Of a stretch of 44,112 nucleotides of DNA, positions 1 to 7,713 are shown piece after piece. A program made the position numbers and the translations under genes. The notes under the pieces were generated by a model that had not been told where the DNA came from, did not search any database, and saw only the letters and a list, made by a program, of their open reading frames with translations. Positions within the stretch are counted from its first letter, which is position 1. Every line of letters begins with the position of its first letter. The DNA is from HRBIN12 sp964447335 (GTDB taxonomy: Bacteria > Actinomycetota > UBA4738 > HRBIN12), in contig CAYUSA010000025.1 in NCBI GenBank assembly GCA_964447335.1, positions 1 to 44,112 on the forward strand, written 5' to 3'.

Positions 1-382
1 CGGTCTTCGGGCGAAGCCGGTCCTGGCCCCCGTCCTTGGCGAACTCGTTGCAGATCTGGTCGGTTCGGGTGTCCTGCCACACGATCGCGTTGTGGACGGG
101 CTTGCCGGTGGCCTTCTCCCACACCACGGTGGTCTCGCGCTGGTTCGTGACGCCGACGGCGGCGATGTCGCTCGCCTTCAGCCCCGTGTTGGCCAGCGCC
201 CCCTTGATGACCTCCTGGCAACGCGTCCAGATCTCGTTCGCGTCGTGCTCCACCCAACCCGGCTTGGGGTAGATCTGCTCGTGCTCCTTCTGGTCGATCC
301 CGACCACCTTGCCTGCGTGGTCGAAGATCATGAACCGGGTGCTGGTGGTGCCCTGGTCCAGGGCGCCTACGTAATCAGCCAT
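1..382 (-). CDS. glpK: Glycerol kinase, N-terminal part (cut by window edge)
   Basis: ATP-dependent phosphorylation of glycerol to sn-glycerol 3-phosphate in the cytoplasm. About 127 N-terminal residues of a family normally near 500 are present; the rest lies beyond base 1. The N-terminus carries the FGGY-kinase phosphate-binding motif ALDQGTTSTRFMIFD, followed by PGWVEHDANEIW and GVTNQRETTVVW, all typical of GlpK rather than other sugar kinases. The ATG is preceded by a strong ribosome-binding site (AAGGAGGA). It lies 27 bases after dhaL on the same strand and is the fourth gene of a glpF-dhaK-dhaL-glpK run, so glycerol uptake, glycerol phosphorylation and dihydroxyacetone phosphorylation are probably co-expressed. 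Identity is secure; only the missing C-terminus is unknown. Confidence 0.95.
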   Translation of the reverse strand, partial: MADYVGALDQGTTSTRFMIFDHAGKVVGIDQKEHEQIYPKPGWVEHDANEIWTRCQEVIKGALANTGLKASDIAAVGVTNQRETTVVWEKATGKPVHNAIVWQDTRTDQICNEFAKDGGQDRLRPKT

Positions 383-409
383 CGATCCTCCTTCTCCGGT
401 CGGGGGTGC

Positions 410-1045
410 TCATCCGCCACCCCAGGTCTCGGCCGCCGTCTTCACCAGCAAGAACGAAGACGTCGCGCCCGGGTCCTGGTGTCCGGCGCTGCGTTCGCCG
501 AGGTAGCTCGCCCGACCCTTCCGAGCCACCCACGGGATCGTCGCTTTCATGCCCTCTTCCGCCGCCGCGGCCGATCGCCGCAGCGAGTCCTCGAACGACG
601 CACCTTCCTCCACCGCCTGCCGGAACGCATCGCGGGCGGGGATGAGCGCGTCGACCATCGTCTTGTCACCGGGTTCGGCCTTGCCGCGCATCTGCACGCC
701 CTGTACGGCGGCCTCGAGGGCCGAGGCCCAGTCCGGCGGCTCGAGCTCGGCTTTCCCTACGGTCGCCGTGCCGAGCTGGAGGAACAAGGTTCCGTACAGG
801 GGGCCTCCGGCGCCGCCGACCGTGGACACGAGCGTCATCCCGACGGCCTTCAGCATGACGCCGATGTCACCGTTCGGGATGTCGTCGAGCTTGGCGGCGA
901 CTGCCTGCATGCCACGGTTCATGTTGATGCCGTGGTCCGCGTCCCCGATCGCCGAGTCGAGCTGGGTGAGGTACTCCTTGTTCTCCGCGATGACGTCGGC
1001 GAATACCCGCACCCAGCGGACCGCGTCCTCGAAGGACACGCTCAA
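410..1045 (-). CDS. dhaL: Dihydroxyacetone kinase subunit DhaL (copy 1)
   Basis: ADP-binding subunit of dihydroxyacetone kinase (DAK2 domain), working with DhaK to make dihydroxyacetone phosphate. The 211-residue length is normal. The three aspartates that hold the Mg-nucleotide are present in LDSAIGDADHG (D30, D35, D37), followed by TVGGAGGPLYGT, GDKTMVDAL and SAGHQDPGATSS, the usual DhaL blocks. The start is TTG, or GTG two codons later, behind GGAGGTGG. It follows dhaK across a 72-base gap holding a perfect 14-bp hairpin. In PTS-dependent systems DhaL is re-phosphorylated by DhaM; no dhaM is visible here, so the phosphate donor (ATP or a PTS protein) cannot be told from the window. Confidence 0.93.
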   Translation of the reverse strand: MSVSFEDAVRWVRVFADVIAENKEYLTQLDSAIGDADHGINMNRGMQAVAAKLDDIPNGDIGVMLKAVGMTLVSTVGGAGGPLYGTLFLQLGTATVGKAELEPPDWASALEAAVQGVQMRGKAEPGDKTMVDALIPARDAFRQAVEEGASFEDSLRRSAAAAEEGMKATIPWVARKGRASYLGERSAGHQDPGATSSFLLVKTAAETWGGG

Positions 1046-1068
1046 TCTCCACCTCCTCGTCGAGGGAA

Positions 1069-1099
1069 CCCACCCCCGCGGCGAGGCCGCGGGGGTGGG
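1069..1099 (-). terminator. Perfect 14-bp hairpin between dhaK and dhaL
   Basis: Bases 1069-1082 pair perfectly with 1086-1099 around a GAG loop; the stem is almost entirely G:C. It begins 18 bases after the dhaK stop and ends 23 bases before the dhaL start. No T-run follows, so it could be a partial terminator, an RNA-stability or processing element, or both. Its position inside an operon suggests it sets different DhaK and DhaL/GlpK levels. The structure is seen directly; the function is inferred. Confidence 0.6.
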
Positions 1100-1117
1100 A
1101 TCGCACTCGTCAGTCGG

Positions 1118-2119
1118 TCAGACCCCCCAGCGCATGCCGGCGGTCTTCACCGGCGCGTCCCAGAGCTTGGTGAGGTCGTCATCCAGCTTGAGGAGCGTGA
1201 TCGAGAAGCCCTGCATCTCGAGCGAGGTGATGTAGTTGCCGATCAGGTTGCGCGAGATCTCGATCCCGCGTCCCTTGAGGAACTTGTTCACCTCGTTGAA
1301 GACGATGTAGAGCTCGATCAGCGGTGTGCCGCCCATCCCGTTCACGAAGGCGAGCACCTTGTCGCCGGATGCGTAGGGGATGTCGTCGACGACGGCCGTG
1401 GCCATCATCTCGACGATCTCGGAGACGGGCTTCATCTTCCTCCGCTCACGGCCCGGTTCGCCGTGGATGCCGACCCCGATCTCCATCTCGTCGTCGCCGA
1501 GCTCGAACGTGGGCTTGCCCGCGGCGGGGACGGTGCAGGAGGTGAGCGCCATGCCCATCGAGCGACCCAGCTCGTTCACCTTCCGGGCGACCGCGGTCAC
1601 CTCAGCCAGCGGACGGCGCTCCTCGGCCGCCGCGCCGGCGATCTTCTCCATCAGCACCGTCGTGCCGACGCCCCGCCTACCGGCCGTCCAGAGGCTGTCC
1701 TGCACGGCCACGTCGTCGTCCACCAGCACGGACTCGACCTCGATGCCCTCGGCCTTGGCGATCTCCGCCGCCATGTCGAAGTTCATGACGTCGCCCGTGT
1801 AGTTCTTGACGATGTGGACGACGCCGGCGCCGCCGTTCACGGCCTTCGTCGCCTCGGCCATCTGGTCCGGCGTCGGGGAGGTGAACACCTCGCCCGGACA
1901 GGCCGCGTCGAGCATGCCCATGCCGACGAAGCCGCCGTGCATGGGCTCGTGACCCGATCCGCCGCCGGAGATGAGCCCGACCTTCCCCTGGACTGGGGCG
2001 TCGGCGCGAACGACGACGTGCGGGTCGAACCGCACCTTCACGAGGTCGGGGTGGGCTGCCTCGATGCCCTGCAGCTCCTCCCGGACGACATCGTCCGCCT
2101 TGTTGATGAGCTTCTTCAT
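1118..2119 (-). CDS. dhaK: Dihydroxyacetone kinase subunit DhaK
   Basis: Substrate-binding subunit of dihydroxyacetone kinase; it holds dihydroxyacetone as a hemiaminal on a histidine while DhaL supplies the phosphate. The 333-residue protein has GGGSGHEP (52-59), KNYTGDVMNF with the catalytic-type Asp110, and GVGIHGEPG with the substrate-binding His219, matching the E. coli pattern. The ATG is chosen because GGAGGTGAGGG lies just upstream and MKKLINKADDVV is the usual start of the family. It sits between glpF (65-base gap) and dhaL, in a leftward operon. The C-terminus (DDLTKLWDAPVKT) is complete. The identity is clear; whether it pairs with one or both of the DhaL copies here is not. Confidence 0.95.
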   Translation of the reverse strand: MKKLINKADDVVREELQGIEAAHPDLVKVRFDPHVVVRADAPVQGKVGLISGGGSGHEPMHGGFVGMGMLDAACPGEVFTSPTPDQMAEATKAVNGGAGVVHIVKNYTGDVMNFDMAAEIAKAEGIEVESVLVDDDVAVQDSLWTAGRRGVGTTVLMEKIAGAAAEERRPLAEVTAVARKVNELGRSMGMALTSCTVPAAGKPTFELGDDEMEIGVGIHGEPGRERRKMKPVSEIVEMMATAVVDDIPYASGDKVLAFVNGMGGTPLIELYIVFNEVNKFLKGRGIEISRNLIGNYITSLEMQGFSITLLKLDDDLTKLWDAPVKTAGMRWGV

Positions 2120-2184
2120 GTGTCTGCCCTCACCTCCGAACTTCTGCGAGCTTCCGTCCGGAGCCCCTGCCTCCGTGACTCGAC

Positions 2185-2889
2185 CTACTGGAAGAAGAGC
2201 GCGTTGCCGGCCAAGCCGCCGATCACACCGCCGATGATCGGTCCGACCACCGGGATCCAGCTGTACCCCCAGTCCGAGTCGCCCTTGCCTGCGATCGGCA
2301 GGACGAAGTGCATGATGCGCGGACCGAGGTCTCGAGCCGGGTTGATGGCGTAGCCGGTGGGGCCACCGAGCGACATGCCGATCACGACCACGAGGAGTGC
2401 GACAGCCAGCGGGCCGATCTCCGCTGCGCCCGCGAGCGCCAAGATGCCGAACACCAGCATGAACGTGCCGATGATCTCGGTGATCAGGTTCGCGGCGGGG
2501 TTGCGGATCGCGGGGCCCGTCGAGAAGACCGCGAGCTTGAGGCCCGGGTCCTCGGTCTCGGGCCAGTGCGCCATGTACGCGAGCCACACGAGCGTCGCGC
2601 CGATGAACGCACCGATGAACTGACCCATGATCAACTGCGGGACGTCGCCCCAATCGGGGCCGCCGTCGGTGACCGCCAGGCCGATGGTGACGGCCGGGTT
2701 CAGGTGCGCGACGCCGTCCGTCACGGCGATGCTCGTGAGCACCCCCATGAAGACGGCCAGACCCCACGCCCAGGTGATGACGATCCAGCCGGAATTCTGC
2801 GCCTTCGACTTGCTCAGAAGGACACCGGCCACGACGCCGTCGCCGAGCAGGATCAGGACGGCAGTGCCAACCACCTCGCCCAGGAACAT
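2185..2889 (-). CDS. glpF: Glycerol facilitator (GlpF-type aquaglyceroporin)
   Basis: Channel of the MIP family for passive glycerol entry across the cytoplasmic membrane. The 234 residues contain six hydrophobic segments and two half-helix motifs, NPAVT (from N64) and NPARDLGPR (from N183). Asp after the second NPAR is the feature that separates glycerol facilitators from water-specific aquaporins. The chosen ATG begins MFLGEVVGTAVLILL, the normal family start, with a GAGGGGG stretch upstream; the open frame continues further upstream, but that part looks non-coding and overlaps the promoter. It is the first gene of the leftward operon, which fits the entry step of the pathway. The call of glycerol over other small polyols is inferred from neighbours glpK and dhaKL. 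Confidence 0.93.
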   Translation of the reverse strand: MFLGEVVGTAVLILLGDGVVAGVLLSKSKAQNSGWIVITWAWGLAVFMGVLTSIAVTDGVAHLNPAVTIGLAVTDGGPDWGDVPQLIMGQFIGAFIGATLVWLAYMAHWPETEDPGLKLAVFSTGPAIRNPAANLITEIIGTFMLVFGILALAGAAEIGPLAVALLVVVIGMSLGGPTGYAINPARDLGPRIMHFVLPIAGKGDSDWGYSWIPVVGPIIGGVIGGLAGNALFFQ

Positions 2890-2911
2890 GGTGACCAACC
2901 ACCCCCTCGTT

Positions 2912-2929
2912 GGTGCCCGGTCGGGCACC
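2912..2929. promoter_or_regulatory. Palindrome downstream of the glpF promoter (possible operator or leader hairpin)
   Basis: GGTGCCC (2912-2918) and GGGCACC (2923-2929) form an exact inverted repeat around GGTC. It lies just downstream of the proposed glpF -10 and 22 bases before the glpF ATG, so it could be a roadblock operator for the divergently encoded IclR regulator or an RNA hairpin in the leader. The sequence alone cannot separate these. Confidence 0.45.
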
Positions 2930-2937
2930 CGAGGGTA

Positions 2938-2966
2938 AGACAACCGTGTTCCCATAGGCGTGTCAA
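2938..2966 (-). promoter_or_regulatory. Putative promoter of the glpF-dhaK-dhaL-glpK operon
   Basis: A consensus -35 TTGACA (minus strand, 2961-2966) is followed after 17 bases by TTGTCT (2938-2943), a weak -10. The predicted start falls near 2931, leaving a leader of roughly 40 bases that contains the palindrome at 2912-2929. Confidence 0.5.
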
Positions 2967-3051
2967 ATCCGAAGGTCCCCCGAAACCCGGGCAGCATGTC
3001 CGAGGGCTGTTCGGCATCATCGAACAGACCGGGTAGCTTGCGCCGCACCGG

Positions 3052-3080
3052 TTGACAGTTGGCTGCCGGCCCACGAGTGT
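3052..3080 (+). promoter_or_regulatory. Putative promoter of the second dhaL
   Basis: TTGACA (3052-3057), 17-base spacer, then GAGTGT (3075-3080), a poor -10 match with A and T at the key positions. Transcription would begin almost at the ATG at 3089, giving a leaderless or nearly leaderless message. It is back to back with the glpF promoter. Confidence 0.4.
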
Positions 3081-3088
3081 GGGCGTCG

Positions 3089-3790
3089 ATGAGCGGTTCG
3101 ACGCTGCGTCGCGGCGGGGCCGGAACGGACGAGGGGGCAGGGCTCCTGGACTCCGTATTCATCCAGTCGTGGATACGGGCCGCGGCAGAGGACGTCTCGG
3201 CCCATCGCGACTACCTCACGCAGCTCGACGCGGCGATCGGCGACGCCGATCACGGCACCAACATGGACCGCGGTTTCACCGCCGCGCTCGCTGCGCTCGG
3301 GGCACCCGACGGCCAGGGCGAACCGGTGCCCGGGGGTCTCCTGGAGGCCGTCGGCAACGCGATCGTGTTCAAGGTCGGCGGCGCGGCGGGCCCGTTGTAC
3401 GGGACCGCGTTCCGGGCCGCCGCTGCGGCGCTCGGCGACGCCGACACCTTCGACGGCGAGGCCCTCCTGTCGGCGCTCCGCGCCGCGCTCGAGGGCATCC
3501 AGCGGCTCGGCGCCGCGGTCGAGGGCGACAAGACGATCGTCGACGCGTGGCTCCCCGCGGTCTCGGCGTTCGAGCGCGAGCTGCGGAGCGGCGGCTCGAT
3601 CGCCGACGCGAGCGCCCGCGCCGCGGTGGCGGCCGAGGAGGGCGCACGCGAAACCATCCCGATGCAGGCGCGGAAGGGTCGCGCCTCGTACCTCGGGCCG
3701 CGGAGTGTCGGGCACCAGGACCCCGGGGCGACGTCCACCGCGATGCTGTTCTCCGCGCTCGCGCGGGCCGCGCGCGGCGTCGCCGCCTGA
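3089..3790 (+). CDS. DhaL paralogue (DAK2-domain protein, copy 2)
   Basis: A second dihydroxyacetone-kinase ADP-binding subunit, divergent from the glpF-dhaK-dhaL-glpK operon. The three nucleotide-binding aspartates are kept in LDAAIGDADHG (D46, D51, D53 from the chosen start), as are KVGGAAGPLYGT, GDKTIVDAW and RSVGHQDPGATS, so it should be functional. It resembles copy 1 closely over its whole length but has an unusual, low-complexity N-terminal extension of about 25 residues. I chose the ATG at 3089, placed as expected for the TTGACA promoter upstream; the frame stays open to an ATG at 3059. It may be an alternative partner of DhaK, or a sensor passing nucleotide or phosphate state to the IclR regulator encoded next on the same strand. 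The second idea is inference. Confidence 0.85.
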   Translation: MSGSTLRRGGAGTDEGAGLLDSVFIQSWIRAAAEDVSAHRDYLTQLDAAIGDADHGTNMDRGFTAALAALGAPDGQGEPVPGGLLEAVGNAIVFKVGGAAGPLYGTAFRAAAAALGDADTFDGEALLSALRAALEGIQRLGAAVEGDKTIVDAWLPAVSAFERELRSGGSIADASARAAVAAEEGARETIPMQARKGRASYLGPRSVGHQDPGATSTAMLFSALARAARGVAA

Positions 3791-3918
3791 GCCTCCGCGG
3801 CGCCGGGGCCTTCGCCCGGTCCTCGTGACGGATGCTGGGGTGTCCATCCCGTCCTTCGCACACCGGCGGGGGCGAGGGTCTAGGCTGGCCCCGATGGGGC
3901 GGCCGGCCAGGTGACGGG

Positions 3919-4707
3919 GTGACGGCGGAGCGGGGGATCATCCAATCCGTGGAGCGGGCCGCGCGGATCCTGCGTGAGCTCGGTTCGGGCGCGTCGCGGC
4001 TCGGCGTCACGGAGCTCTCCGAGCGGCTCGGTATCGCGAAGGGGACGGTGCATGGGCTGCTGCGCACGCTCGACCGGCAGGACTTCGTCGAGCAGGACCC
4101 GGAGACCGGGAAGTACCGGCTCGGCCCCGCGATGCTGCAGCTCGGGAACGCGTTCTTAGACAACCACGAGCTGCGCTCGCGCTCGCTGCTGTGGGCGGAC
4201 TCGCTCGCCGGGCGCGTGACCGAGGCGGTGCGGGTCGGGGTGCTGAACGGCTCGAGCATCCTCATCGTGCACCACGTCTTCCGTCCCGACGACTCGGTCC
4301 AGATCCTCGAGGTCGGGGCGTCGATCCCGTGGAACGCGAGCGCGCTCGGCAAGGCGATCGCGGCCTACCTCGAGCCCGATCGCCGGGCGGCGCTCGTCTC
4401 GGGCGAGCTCCCGAGGCTGACCGGCAGCACGATCACCGATCCCGCGACGCTGAAGGCCTCGCTCGAGCGCGTCGTCGACGCCGGTTACGCGATCGAGGAC
4501 CAGGAGGGCATCGTCGGCGAGGCCGAGATCGCCGCGCCGATCTTCGACCATCGTGGCGCACCCATCGGAGCGATCGGCATCGCCGGGCCGGTGGAGCGGC
4601 TCATGCCCGACGGGCCGGACGAGCAGCTCGTCGCCGCCGTGAAGCAGGTCGGGCGCAGCCTGTCCCGAGAGATGGGGGCCGGTCGCGCGGCCGCTCGCGG
4701 CGGGTAA
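3919..4707 (+). CDS. IclR-family transcriptional regulator
   Basis: DNA-binding regulator of the IclR family (262 residues; usual size about 250). An N-terminal winged helix-turn-helix (residues about 10-70; LGVTELSERLGIAKGTVHG, then wing DPETGKYRLG) is followed by the IclR ligand-binding domain, with ASALGKAIAAYL and YAIEDQEGIVGEAEIAAPI. The GTG start is chosen because AGGTGA lies at a good distance and the HTH begins soon after; the longer open frame upstream has a proline/glycine-rich non-protein-like sequence. A possible -10 (TAGGCT) is at 3881-3886. GylR-type IclR proteins control glycerol genes in Streptomyces, so control of the divergent glpF operon is a sensible inference; the effector is unknown. 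Confidence 0.9.
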   Translation: MTAERGIIQSVERAARILRELGSGASRLGVTELSERLGIAKGTVHGLLRTLDRQDFVEQDPETGKYRLGPAMLQLGNAFLDNHELRSRSLLWADSLAGRVTEAVRVGVLNGSSILIVHHVFRPDDSVQILEVGASIPWNASALGKAIAAYLEPDRRAALVSGELPRLTGSTITDPATLKASLERVVDAGYAIEDQEGIVGEAEIAAPIFDHRGAPIGAIGIAGPVERLMPDGPDEQLVAAVKQVGRSLSREMGAGRAAARGG

Positions 4708-4716
4708 CCGGCGCCG

Positions 4717-5610
4717 GTGGTCGCACCGCTCCCCGCACGGCTCCTCGCGCTGCTCGCGCTCGGCGTCATCTCGGTCGCGTTCTCCTCGATCCTGATCCGC
4801 TGGGCCGAGGCGCCCGCCATGTCCGTGGCGTTCTGGCGGAACGCGATGGCGGCGGCGATCCTGCTGCCCATCGCCCTCGTGCGCCGTCGCGACGAGCTCC
4901 GGACCCTCTCGCGCGCCGACTGGGCCACCGCGACCCTGGCGGGCGCGCTGCTCGCGCTGCACTTCGCGCTGTGGATCCCCTCGCTCTCGTACACGACGGT
5001 CGCGGCGAGCACGGTGCTCGTCACTACACAGCCCGTGTGGGTCGCGCTGATCGGACGGGCGCTCGGCGAGACGGTGAGGCGGCGCACCGCAGTGGGGATC
5101 GGGCTCGCGCTCGTCGGGGCGGTCGCGATCTCGGGCGGGGACTTCGGGGTCTCGACCCGGGCGGCGCTCGGGGATCTGCTCGCGCTCGCTGGGGCCGTCG
5201 CGGCGGCCGGGTACTTCCTCGCCGGCCGGCGCCTGCGGCGGAAGATCTCGCTCACGACGTACGTCGGCGTCGCCTACTCGACCACGGCCGTGATCCTGGC
5301 CGTGGTCGTTGCGGCCTCCGGCTCGCCGTTCTTCGGGTTCGAGCCGCGCGTGTGGGCGATCCTGGTCGCGATGACGCTCGGCCCGCAGATCGGCGGGCAC
5401 ACCGTCTTCAACTACCTGCTCGGCCACCTCGAGGCGGGCACGGTCGCGATCGCGGTGACGGGGGAGCCCGTGGTCGCATCGATCCTCGCGCTCCTGTTCT
5501 TCCAGGAGGTGCCGCCCTGGGCCGCGGTGGCCGGTGGCCTCGTGATCCTGACGGGCATCTGGGTCGTGCTCTCGGGCCAGCCGGGGGCCCGGAGCGCCCC
5601 GCCGGGCTGA
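4717..5610 (+). CDS. EamA/DMT-family transporter
   Basis: Multi-pass inner-membrane protein of the drug/metabolite transporter superfamily (297 residues, about ten hydrophobic segments in two EamA repeats of about 140 residues). Typical features are FSSILIRWAEAPAMSVAFWRN near the N-terminus and PVVASILALLFFQEVPPW with GGLVILTGIWVVL at the end of repeat two. It starts with GTG nine bases after the IclR stop, so it may share that transcript. The substrate cannot be predicted; members export amino acids, metabolites or drugs. There is no clear link to glycerol metabolism. Confidence 0.88.
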   Translation: MVAPLPARLLALLALGVISVAFSSILIRWAEAPAMSVAFWRNAMAAAILLPIALVRRRDELRTLSRADWATATLAGALLALHFALWIPSLSYTTVAASTVLVTTQPVWVALIGRALGETVRRRTAVGIGLALVGAVAISGGDFGVSTRAALGDLLALAGAVAAAGYFLAGRRLRRKISLTTYVGVAYSTTAVILAVVVAASGSPFFGFEPRVWAILVAMTLGPQIGGHTVFNYLLGHLEAGTVAIAVTGEPVVASILALLFFQEVPPWAAVAGGLVILTGIWVVLSGQPGARSAPPG

Positions 5611-5650
5611 GGGCGGCGGGAAGGTCCTTGCCCGAGGGGGTGGCGGGTCG

Positions 5651-5656
5651 TACCGT
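5651..5656 (+). promoter_or_regulatory. -10-like box TACCGT, 8 bases before a start codon
   Basis: TACCGT ends eight bases upstream of the ATG at 5665, and no ribosome-binding site lies between. It fits the near-leaderless pattern seen repeatedly in this window. No good -35 is visible. Confidence 0.4.
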
Positions 5657-5664
5657 CGCCGCGC

Positions 5665-6492
5665 ATGAGCCCGAACGCCCGCACCGCGCTCCTCGCCGCG
5701 TTCGTCGCGGCCGTCTTCGCCGCCGGGGCGCTGACCGGCTACGCGATCGGCCGTTCGAGCGGGGACGAGGAGCGCGCGGCGCCCTCGGCCACGCCGACCA
5801 CCGCGCCGAGCCCGACGACCGTCGTCTCGACCCTCCCGCCGCCGGTCACGACCCCCTCCCCGGGCCAGCTTCCGGCGATCGGCACGGACGGGCGCGTGCT
5901 GACCGAGGGCACCCGCGCGGTCGTCGCGGCTGCGCCGAACGCGGCGTGCGCCTCGCTCATCACGGCGGGGGTCCTCGGCGAGTGCGGCGAGGTGCCCGTC
6001 GCGGGGAACCGCGTGGTGTGGGTCGTCGAGTCCTCGCCGACGACGACGCCCGCCCGCGCCTTCACCGTTCGCGTGTTCACGTTCGTGACGGACGAGAGCG
6101 GGTGGGTCGAGTGGCTCCGCGCGGAGGACCCCACCGCCGAGCGGTGGTCGGACGTGAACGTCGTCGCGCGGGATCTCACGGCCGACGGCGTGCCCGAGCT
6201 CGTCGTCGGTTTCCACGGCCAGGGCGACGCGCAGGCGCTCTCGGTCGACGTCGTGTCGTACTCGGACGTCGGCGTCCCGGAGGTGGTCGCCCACCCCGAC
6301 GCGGCCGACCGCGGCTCGCTCGTGTTCTCCGGCGTGGGCTTCGACCTCTACGCGGCCAGGTATCCCGGGGACGAGCCCGCGTGCTGCCCCCCGGTGTACT
6401 CGCGGCAGACGGTGGCGTTCGTCGACGGGTTCTTCCGGGTCACGGCGAGCCAGGACGCGACGCCGAACGCGGTCCCGGCATCGCAGGTGTAG
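5665..6492 (+). CDS. Membrane-anchored protein of unknown function
   Basis: No family is recognised. The 275-residue product starts with a short basic region and one hydrophobic segment (about 8-28, TALLAAFVAAVFAAGALTGY), followed by a Pro/Thr/Ser-rich linker (about 35-75) and an extracytoplasmic domain of about 190 residues. That domain contains four cysteines, the sequence DVNVVARDLTADGVPELVVGF, reminiscent of FG-GAP/VCBS-type Asp-rich loops, and a late CC pair. The lack of a clear signal-peptidase site suggests an N-terminal anchor. Convergent with the gene that follows, leaving three bases between stops. It could be a cell-surface sensor or envelope protein; no function is assigned. Confidence 0.75.
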   Translation: MSPNARTALLAAFVAAVFAAGALTGYAIGRSSGDEERAAPSATPTTAPSPTTVVSTLPPPVTTPSPGQLPAIGTDGRVLTEGTRAVVAAAPNAACASLITAGVLGECGEVPVAGNRVVWVVESSPTTTPARAFTVRVFTFVTDESGWVEWLRAEDPTAERWSDVNVVARDLTADGVPELVVGFHGQGDAQALSVDVVSYSDVGVPEVVAHPDAADRGSLVFSGVGFDLYAARYPGDEPACCPPVYSRQTVAFVDGFFRVTASQDATPNAVPASQV

Positions 6493-6495
6493 GGC

Positions 6496-7707
6496 TCAGC
6501 CCAGGTCGAAACGTTCGATCGCGCGCTCGGCAAGGACCCGCCCGATCGCGAGGCTCGCTGTGGCGGCCGGGGAGGGCGCGTTGCGGACGTGCAGGATGCG
6601 CTCGGAGGCCTGGACCGAGAAGTCGTCGGCCAGCTCGCCGCTCGCGAGCACCGTCTGCGCGCGGATGCCGCTCGGCCCCCACTCGACGTCGTCCGGCTCG
6701 AGCTCGGGGACCAGGCGCCGGCACGCCTGCACGAAGGCCGTCTTGGACCAGTCGCGGCGCATCTCGGCCAGGCCGGTGCGCCAGTAGCGGCGGGCGAGCC
6801 GCCGGAAGCCGGGGAACGCCAGGGTGGCGGCCAGGTCGCGTGAGCTGAGGTCGAACCGCCCGTACCGCTCGCGCGCGAACGCGAGCACGGCGTTCGGCCC
6901 CGCCCACACCTCGCCGTCGATGCGGCGCGTGAAGTGCACGCCGAGGAACGGGAACGCGGGGTCGGGCACCGGGTAGATGAGCCCTCGGACCAGGCCGCGC
7001 GCGCTCGGCCGCAGCGCGCAGTAGTCACCCCGGAATGGGACGACCCGCATGAGCTCGGGCGCGCCGGACATCCGCGCGACGCGATCGGACTGCAGCCCGG
7101 CGCACGTGATGAGGTTCCAGGCGAGCACCGGGCCCCGGGTGGTCTCCACGACGAGCTCGTCGCCGAAACGCCGGATACCGGTGACCCGGTGACCGAGCAG
7201 GATCTGCCCGCCCCGCGCCCGGACCTCGTCGGCGAGGGCGAGGGCAACCTGCCGGAAGTCCACGATGCCGGTCTCGGGCACGTGGAGGGCTCGGACGCCG
7301 GCCGCGTGCGGCTCGATCTCGGCGATGCGCTCGGGGCCGACCTCCTCGAGGCCGCGGAGCCCGTTCGCTTGGCCGCGGGCCTTGAGCTCGGCCAGGCGGG
7401 GGAGCTCGGTCTCGTCGACCGCGACGACGAGCTTGCCGCACCGCTCGAACGGGACGGCGTGCTCCTCGCAGAACCGCTCGAGCGCGTCCTTGCCCTCGCG
7501 GCACAGGCGCGCTTTCAGCGAGCCGGGGGCGTAGTAGAGGCCGGCGTGGATGACCCCGGAGTTCCGCCCGGTCTGATGCTCGGCGAGGGCTGGCTCCTTC
7601 TCAAGGATGGCGAGGCGGAGGCCGGGGCGAGCCTCGAGCAGGCGGTATGCGGTGGCGAGCCCGACGATGCCGCCGCCCACGATCACGAGGTCGAGACGCT
7701 CGGTCAC
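6496..7707 (-). CDS. lhgO: L-2-hydroxyglutarate oxidase (FAD-dependent, DAO family)
   Basis: FAD enzyme that oxidises L-2-hydroxyglutarate to 2-oxoglutarate, feeding electrons to oxygen or the quinone pool. The 403 residues begin with the dinucleotide-binding fold VIVGGGIVGLATAYRL, followed by LEKEPALAEHQTGRNSGVIHAG and LYYAPGSLKA, close to LhgO/YgaF, and later VPFRGDYCAL and HFTRRIDGEVWAGPNAVLAF, both characteristic. The GTG is chosen because a -10-like TACGCT ends six bases before it; the open frame continues 35 codons further upstream without family-like sequence. It probably has its own near-leaderless promoter. A sister family member with another 2-hydroxyacid substrate remains possible, since glycerol-3-phosphate dehydrogenase belongs to the same superfamily, but the motifs favour LhgO. 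Confidence 0.88.
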   Translation of the reverse strand: MTERLDLVIVGGGIVGLATAYRLLEARPGLRLAILEKEPALAEHQTGRNSGVIHAGLYYAPGSLKARLCREGKDALERFCEEHAVPFERCGKLVVAVDETELPRLAELKARGQANGLRGLEEVGPERIAEIEPHAAGVRALHVPETGIVDFRQVALALADEVRARGGQILLGHRVTGIRRFGDELVVETTRGPVLAWNLITCAGLQSDRVARMSGAPELMRVVPFRGDYCALRPSARGLVRGLIYPVPDPAFPFLGVHFTRRIDGEVWAGPNAVLAFARERYGRFDLSSRDLAATLAFPGFRRLARRYWRTGLAEMRRDWSKTAFVQACRRLVPELEPDDVEWGPSGIRAQTVLASGELADDFSVQASERILHVRNAPSPAATASLAIGRVLAERAIERFDLG

Positions 7708-7713
7708 GCGGAC

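Noticed and set aside
92..2353. 753-codon open frame on the plus strand
   Set aside because: It is antisense to glpK, dhaL, dhaK and part of glpF, and its translation is Arg/His/Asp-rich without any domain. Long empty antisense frames are normal at this GC content.
3832..3918. Longer N-terminus for the IclR regulator
   Set aside because: The extra residues are Gly/Pro/Arg-rich and contain the -10-like TAGGCT; the GTG at 3919 has a proper ribosome-binding site.
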